A stretch of DNA of 12,928 bases from Cochliopodium minus (lineage: Eukaryota > Discosea > Himatismenida > Cochliopodiidae): assembly GCA_024220525.1 (NCBI GenBank), contig JAMYWO010000040.1, positions 144,009-156,936 on the forward strand. Reading direction: 5' to 3'. This document shows positions 8,466 through 12,928 of this stretch, one piece after another. The position numbers and the translations under genes were made by a program. A model generated the notes under the pieces. That model was not told the origin of the DNA. It searched no databases and saw nothing but the letters and a program-made list of their open reading frames with translations. Each line of letters opens with the position of its first letter. Position 1 is the stretch's first letter.

Positions 8466-10972
8466 ATGAAAAGAGTCTCCAACACAAAATCAGAGAAATC
8501 AAATAATTCAAATAATTTAAAGGAAAAAGAAAGAAGGGATGTTGTTGCATGCCGTAATAAAATTAATATTCCTCTGAATATTCAAAAATAATAAAAATAA
8601 CGGGAAATTTTTCTTACAAATTTTTTTTCTTTCAAGTGAACTGTAGAAAGAATCATAAGGTATTCTTTTTTATTGATTCATTCATACCATATTTTCCCTC
8701 TGATTATATTAAAAATCACTTTCTTATAGAAATGTGATGGAGTGAAGCCATCTTGTGGATATTGTTTGAAAAGAAAATTGGAATGTATTGAAAATCAAAA
8801 GAGGAAGCCAACAGGTAAAAAAAAATTGAAATAAAAAATTGAAATAAAGAATGGAAAATAAGAATGTCGAAGAGATTCATTCAAATATCAAATCTATATA
8901 AATTATTCATCACCCTATCAAATTTTTGAAACAAAAAATTTCATTTCCTCTTTTAAAATAGATAGGATCATATATAATCAAACTCAATTTCATTAAGATT
9001 ATTGTTATAATTTTCAATGAATATTCATCTGTGAAATCTATAGTGGAATATTCCACATATCAAAATATAAATGGTCATTCTATGAATTAATATAACTATA
9101 TTTCGAATTCCATGCTGTTTTAATATGAATGAATAAATATTTTAATTCATGTGATTCAATTTATCTCAGGAACGTTTTAAAACGATTCATATGAGATTTG
9201 ATTCTTCTAATTTTGAAATGAGATAGATAATCAAATTTCACTTTTTTAATTGAAAGGAAGACCCAAAAGAACAGAGGAGGAAAAAAGAATGAAAAGAGAA
9301 AGAGAGATAAATTGTGAGAATTGCAAAGCAAAGCAGGGTGAATAATTCTTTGATAATTTAACGTTTTTTCAAAAATTTTAACGATAAAAAAAAACCAATC
9401 AAATTAAAGATTCAACAAGCAAGGTTTTTAAAAAAAATAAAAAAGAATTTAAAACTGGAAAAAATAAAATTTTTGTTAGTTCTGTTCTCAATGTGGTAAA
9501 AAATTTTTGATTTTTGATTATTATTATTTTTTAATTAATTTTATTTTTAGGAAGCAAAATCCCTGAGCTATTGTTGATGTCACACGGAGAGTTAATAAAG
9601 GAGGTGGACGTATTAAGGAAAAAAATTGAAGAGCTCAACAACATCATCGAAATGAAAAAATTTTCAAGTAAAAAGTTTTTTTTAAAAATCTAATTTTATT
9701 TTCTTAATTATTTATTTCATTTTTTATTTTTTCATTTTTTTTATTTTATTTTTATTTTTTTATTTTTATTTTTTTAATAAGCTAGTGATATGTACGCAAT
9801 GATCAGGGTCTTGCCCCCAAACGATGGGAGCTATTCTTACCCTATCCAATCTTACATCATGGAAGTATCCAACAAATTTCTTGATGTGATGGGCTACACC
9901 TCCCTTGACAATTATTATTGTAAAAAAAAAAACATTTTCAAAGATTTTTTTTAAATTATATTTTATTTTAATTATATTTTATTTTTAAATTTAAAATGGT
10001 TTTTTTAATTATATTTTTTATTTTTTCTATTTTTTTATTTTTTTCATTTAAAATGATTTTTTTAATTTTTTTTTTTAGTTCCTGATCTTGTTCCTCAGCG
10101 ACACCACCTAAAAAAATCAAAAGACTACTTTATCAAAGTGGAAAGGGTGCAAAATTTACAAGCCCCAAAATGTGTTGTAGATGAACACATATTTTTGAGG
10201 TAAAAAAAAAAAAAAAAAAAATTCTTACAATATTATAATTTAATATTTTTTTTTTAAATAATAATTTTTTTTTAAAAATTTTTTAAGAATAATTTTTTCT
10301 ATTTAATTCTAATTTTTTTTTAAAAAAAGGCACAATAATGGTCACTATTTGCATTGCTCAAGGTCTTATTTTCTTCTTCAATTTTCAAATTAATTTTAAT
10401 CAAGAAAATTTTAGCAATTCACATATTTATTTGGTAAAGAATTTTTTTCAATTTTTCTTTAAATTTTATTTTTTAATTTTCATTTTTTTTTTAATTTTTT
10501 CAGGACTCAATTACTAAAATGCCAAATGTTTATATGATTCATATCACTGAAATTGTTGAATCAAATGTTGAAGAGAGTCTACTTCCTCCTCGCATAGAAC
10601 CTCTCTTTATCACTTACCAATGCGACCAATTTGCACGTAAAAAAATTTTTCTTTTTATCTTTTTTAATATTTTTTTATTTTTTATTGTTATTTTTTTTTA
10701 TTTTTGATTTAAAATTTTTTATTTTTTATTTTTTTTATTATTTTTTTTATTTTTTATTTTTTTATTTTTTATAAAATTTAGATGTTCCGGAAGAAATAAC
10801 CAGCAAAAATAATTCCGACCTAGTTCCTGTAAAAACTAATGACTCTAAAGATGATGTGGGTAGTGAATATATTAACAAACAAGAACCAAATAATAATAAC
10901 GAAATCTACAGTTACAACTTTAACAACACCAACCTGGTTTTGCATGATGAAAATATTTTCAATTTCTTTTGA
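8466..10972 (+). CDS. Array copy 4: intron-rich Zn2Cys6 - zinc ribbon - coiled coil - PAS regulator, 352 aa
   Basis: Thirteen exons: 8466-8553, 8637-8659, 8730-8814, 9257-9337, 9410-9423, 9480-9495, 9551-9667, 9782-9919, 10079-10199, 10330-10362, 10415-10433, 10504-10636 and 10782-10972. The summed length is in frame and ends TGA. The N-terminus has a Ser/Asn/Lys-rich extension before RRDVVAC. The Zn2Cys6 has one extra residue between Cys3 and Cys4 (DGVKPS), which is within family tolerance. The ribbon is cut by three introns, and the 14-nt exon 9410-9423 restores the C-x10-C spacing exactly. A coil (LIKEVDVLRKKIEEL) and a PAS-like domain (YIMEVSNKFLDVMGY; DEHIFLRHNNGHY; MIHITEI) follow, then EESLLPPR and a private intron in the tail. 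The C-terminus ends HDENIFNFF. No internal stop was found, so it is probably functional, but it has no long single reading frame. The donor GTCTTA at 10363 is atypical. Confidence 0.78.
8815..9256 (+). other. 442-nt intron of copy 4 with a possible degenerate foldback element
   Basis: This intron occupies the position conserved in all copies (inside the GRP glycine codon), where the other copies have 51-148 nt. It is less T-biased than its neighbours. A perfect 14-nt palindrome GTGGAATATTCCAC lies at 9043-9056, and inverted words ATCAAATCT (8887-8895) and AGATTTGAT (9194-9202) flank it almost symmetrically. This could be the remains of a small inverted-repeat element, or chance in AT-rich DNA. 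No coding potential is seen. Confidence 0.4.
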
Positions 10973-11122
10973 TTTTCTTTCTTTTTTTTTTTTGTAAAAT
11001 AAAATTATTCTTATGTGAACTGAGAAGAGGAATTTTTTTGAGGGATTATCTTATTATATGAGGAATTTAATTTCTTTCAATAAAATAAATAAATCTCTTT
11101 ATGAAAATTATAAATAAAAAAA
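10973..11122 (+). promoter_or_regulatory. Spacer between array copies 4 and 5
   Basis: A 150-nt spacer has a T-run and AATAAA (10998-11003) after the stop, then the word GAGGAATTT twice (11027-11035 and 11060-11068), TTATCT at 11046-11051 between them, and an A-run before the start. The repeated word also occurs, inverted, upstream of copy 6. Confidence 0.35.
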
Positions 11123-12533
11123 ATGAATTATCAAAAACATAAAATAGCTTGTTGTAATTAAATCAAAATTCAAATTCAAATTCAATTCTTAAAAGATAAT
11201 TTTTGTTAGTATTATGCAGGTATTAATTTAAAAAATTGAAAATTTGAAAAATCTTTTGACAATATGAAAGGAAACACCACAAAAAATGTGATGGAAAGAG
11301 ACCATGCGGAATTTGCGAGAAAAAAAATTTGGAATGTCTAGAAAATACAAAGAGAAAAGCAAACGGTATCAAAAATTTACATTTCAAACTTAAAAACAAT
11401 TTATCAAAAAAAAAAAAAAAAAAAAACTAAAGGGAGACCAAGAATCTATGAAAAAAAATATAAAATAGATCAGTATATACTGAAGTGTAGTAAATGCAAT
11501 ATCTTTCAAAAAGTGGGTTGTAAACAAAAGAAGAAATATTTTTTTTTGATGTTTTTTTTAACAAAACTTAGCAAAATACTGTTCAGAGTGTGGTAAAAAA
11601 ATTAACATTTATTTCAAAATTATCTTGTAAATTTCCTATTAGGAGAAGAACTACCAAGAATTAAAGTAAGTAAAATTGATTTGATGAATGAAATAAAAAC
11701 CTTGAGCAAGAAAGTTGAAGAATTGTACTCAACAATTTTTCATCGTAATGTGGATAGTAAGATTCATGATTTTTTAAAGATATAAGTTTTTTAAATTTTA
11801 ATTTAAAGTTTCAAATCTATGGATTTTGTTAAAAACAAATGTTCCAGTTCAAACTATACCTACTTATCCGATTTCATCTAATGTAATGGAAGTTTCTCTT
11901 TCCTTTCTAAATCTTTTAGGTTACAAGTGTCTAAATAATTTTTATTATCCTTCTTTATTTCACAAATCACATCAACAAATGTTAAAACAAAACAAGTTCA
12001 TTTTAAATCTTGAAAAAAAGAACAATATTTTAATTCCTAATATTTTTTGTGAAGAAGATTTGTACTTGAAACATCAAAATGGACATTTTATTAGAATCTT
12101 AACATCCAGTTATTTTTATTTCGTAAATTTTTAATTATTTAGTATTTTTGTATTATTTTTAATTGTTTTAATTTTAAATTGTAAAAAGGATCCAATTACT
12201 TACGAACCAACAATACACACCTTTAATGTCAAAGAAATCAAAAATTTATTCATTGAAGAAAAAGATCTCCCTCCTTTGTCAATGGATAAAATATATGGAG
12301 TTTATCAATGTAATTTAAATCAAGTAGTTCCTCCAATTATTGAGAGTTTCATTTCTGATTCTTTTTCTTCTGAACATATGCTTGATGATAATGATTTTGT
12401 TGATCTTTCAATCGGAAATGTCTTAAAATACAATGAAAACGAAGCCAAAACGAACACAAGCAATAATATGAACAATACCAACAACACCAATAACAATAAT
12501 TTTGATTTAGATGCTTTCTTTCAAAATAATTAA
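11123..12533 (+). CDS. Array copy 5: Zn2Cys6 - zinc ribbon - coiled coil - PAS regulator, 338 aa
   Basis: Exons are 11123-11153, 11210-11219, 11271-11365, 11433-11519, 11572-11592, 11643-11756, 11809-12122 and 12189-12533. The Zn2Cys6 begins almost at the N-terminus (MNYQKHKIAC). It is built from a 31-nt first exon, a 10-nt second exon encoding LLC plus two bases, and the exon carrying RKHHKKCDGKRPC. GRPR and a ribbon (C-x2-C-x10-C-x2-C-G) follow; using the donor at 11520 gives exactly the family spacing, whereas the alternative donor one codon earlier gives x9. The coil (LMNEIKTLSKKVEEL) is weaker at its end. The PAS-like domain reads VMEVSLSFLNLLGY, FYYPSLFH and EEDLYLKHQNGHF. The post-PAS motif is EEKDLPPL. 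The tail is Asn/Thr-rich and ends DLDAFFQNN. Regulator function is inferred from the domains. Confidence 0.83.
11166..11188 (+). repeat. Short AAATTC tandem repeat in intron 1 of copy 5
   Basis: AAATTC is repeated three times in a row, followed by a partial unit AATTC. It lies inside the intron that splits the first zinc-cluster motif. It is absent from the matching intron of copy 6, so it arose after those copies separated. Confidence 0.6.
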
Positions 12534-12709
12534 AATCAAAGTAGTTTTTATTTAATTTAGATTTATCCAGACCTTAATTATGATGATAAGTTTTTATTTA
12601 GTGATTAGTTTTTGGAATTATTTAAAATAAAGGAGGAAAATTTAAAATTCCTCATAATTTCCTCATAATTTTAAAACTTGAAATAGAATTTTAAATAAAT
12701 TTAAAAAAA
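12534..12709 (+). promoter_or_regulatory. Spacer between array copies 5 and 6
   Basis: A 176-nt spacer contains TGATAAG at 12584-12590, AATAAA at 12626-12631, an inverted GAGGAA/TTCCTC pair (12633-12638 and 12648-12653) and an 11-bp tandem duplication (12650-12671). An A-run precedes the start. The right half probably includes the promoter of copy 6. Confidence 0.35.
12633..12671 (+). repeat. Inverted repeat followed by an exact 11-bp direct duplication
   Basis: GAGGAA (12633-12638) pairs with TTCCTC (12648-12653). The right arm lies at the start of a perfect tandem repeat of CCTCATAATTT (12650-12660 and 12661-12671). It sits about 40-80 nt upstream of the copy 6 start codon, so it may be a factor-binding site or a simple slippage product. 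Confidence 0.55.
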
Positions 12710-12928
12710 ATGGAGTTTCAAAAACAAAAAATGATTATAGCTTGTTGTAATTAAAACAATCAATCTTTCTTTCCCAATTAAATTTTGATTTGAAAGTATT
12801 ATGCAGGTAATACCCAAATTAATTTAGATTTCAACAACTTTCTCAATACATATCAAAGGAATAACCACAAAAAATGTGATGGAAAAAGACCATGTGGGAA
12901 TTGTGCAAAAAAAAAATTGGATTGTGTT
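12710..12928 (+). CDS. Array copy 6: N-terminal part of a Zn2Cys6 regulator, cut by the window edge
   Basis: Exons are 12710-12746, 12797-12806 and 12859 to the right edge. The spliced start reads MEFQKQKMIIAC, then LLC, then RNNHKKC, DGKRP and C-x2-C-x6-C. This is a complete six-cysteine cluster with the family Asp after Cys3 and Pro before Cys4. Intron positions and the 10-nt middle exon are the same as in copy 5, and the first donor context is identical, so this pair derives from a recent duplication. Downstream modules (GRP tail, ribbon, coil, PAS) are expected beyond the window but cannot be seen. An internal ATG at 12731 is a second possible start. Confidence 0.8.

Larger units (their letters stand above)
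3629..12928 (+). repeat. Head-to-tail array of six paralogous Zn2Cys6-PAS regulator genes
   Basis: Six genes with the same module order and three shared intron positions lie on one strand with nothing between them. Copies 5 and 6 are the closest pair: they share a 10-nt exon with the same flanking intron positions and an almost identical first splice junction (AGCTTGTTGTAATTAAA). Sequences between copies are otherwise diverged in introns and spacers, so most duplications are old. The array continues beyond the right edge. Confidence 0.85.

Noticed and set aside
8466-10972. Copy 4 as a pseudogene
   Set aside because: It has no long open frame, but all 13 exons have GT-AG borders and matching phases, and they restore every module with family spacing. 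Disruption is therefore not needed to explain it.
11521-11571. Extra coding sequence or a 21-nt intron in the ribbon region of copy 5
   Set aside because: A GT donor at 11520 with the AG at 11570-11571 gives a normal 52-nt intron and exact C-x10-C spacing, so the longer reading is unnecessary.
3511-12590. GATA-type words (WGATAR) upstream of all six array genes
   Set aside because: At this base composition about one such word per spacer on either strand is expected by chance, and positions and orientation are not conserved.
4918-12709. CGG-type half-sites for self-binding of the Zn2Cys6 factors
   Set aside because: Spacers almost lack CGG or CCG. Only an isolated CGG occurs around 5019-5022 and no paired half-site is visible.
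1-12928. tRNA, rRNA, CRISPR or transposase genes
   Set aside because: Both strands were scanned by eye. No cloverleaf with TTC-type arm, regular spaced repeat or transposase-like frame was seen; a tRNAscan or Rfam search was not possible here.

Overview
The window is eukaryotic nuclear DNA. It is very AT-rich and holds coding exons cut by many short introns. Every intron in the models below starts GT and ends AG, most are about 48-160 nt, and they are T-rich. Once spliced, the exons give continuous, phase-consistent proteins with TAA, TAG or TGA stops, so the standard code fits. Zn2Cys6 binuclear clusters are typical of fungi and also occur in some amoebae. The A-run just before most start codons recalls dictyostelids. 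The lineage stays open: an AT-rich fungus or a free-living amoeba-like protist are the main candidates.

Left part (1 to about 3512): the 3' portion of one multi-exon gene for a Crinkler/RHS-like protein. It has a P-loop NTPase with Walker A and Walker B motifs, then a restriction-endonuclease-like region with a Q-x-K motif, a lysine/glutamate-rich linker and a C-terminal extension. Its 5' end lies outside the window or is unclear.

Right part (3629 to the right edge): a head-to-tail array of six paralogous genes, all on the plus strand, separated by only about 100-215 nt. The last copy runs off the edge. After exon-by-exon reconstruction the five complete copies encode proteins of 334, 335, 342, 352 and 338 residues with one shared module order: Zn2Cys6 DNA-binding cluster, basic GRP (AT-hook-like) tail, four-cysteine zinc ribbon, short leucine-zipper coiled coil, PAS-like sensor domain, and an Asn/Asp-rich tail ending in a conserved acidic-aromatic peptide. 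They look like dimeric, ligand- or state-sensing transcription factors produced by local duplication.

Three introns are present in all five complete copies. Others are private to one or two copies and create exons as short as 10, 14, 16, 17, 19 and 23 nt. The most intron-rich copy (fourth) has 13 exons. Spacers contain A-rich start contexts, AATAAA-type candidate polyadenylation signals and a few short repeats. No RNA gene, CRISPR array or transposase was seen. A 442-nt intron in copy 4 may hold a small degenerate foldback element.
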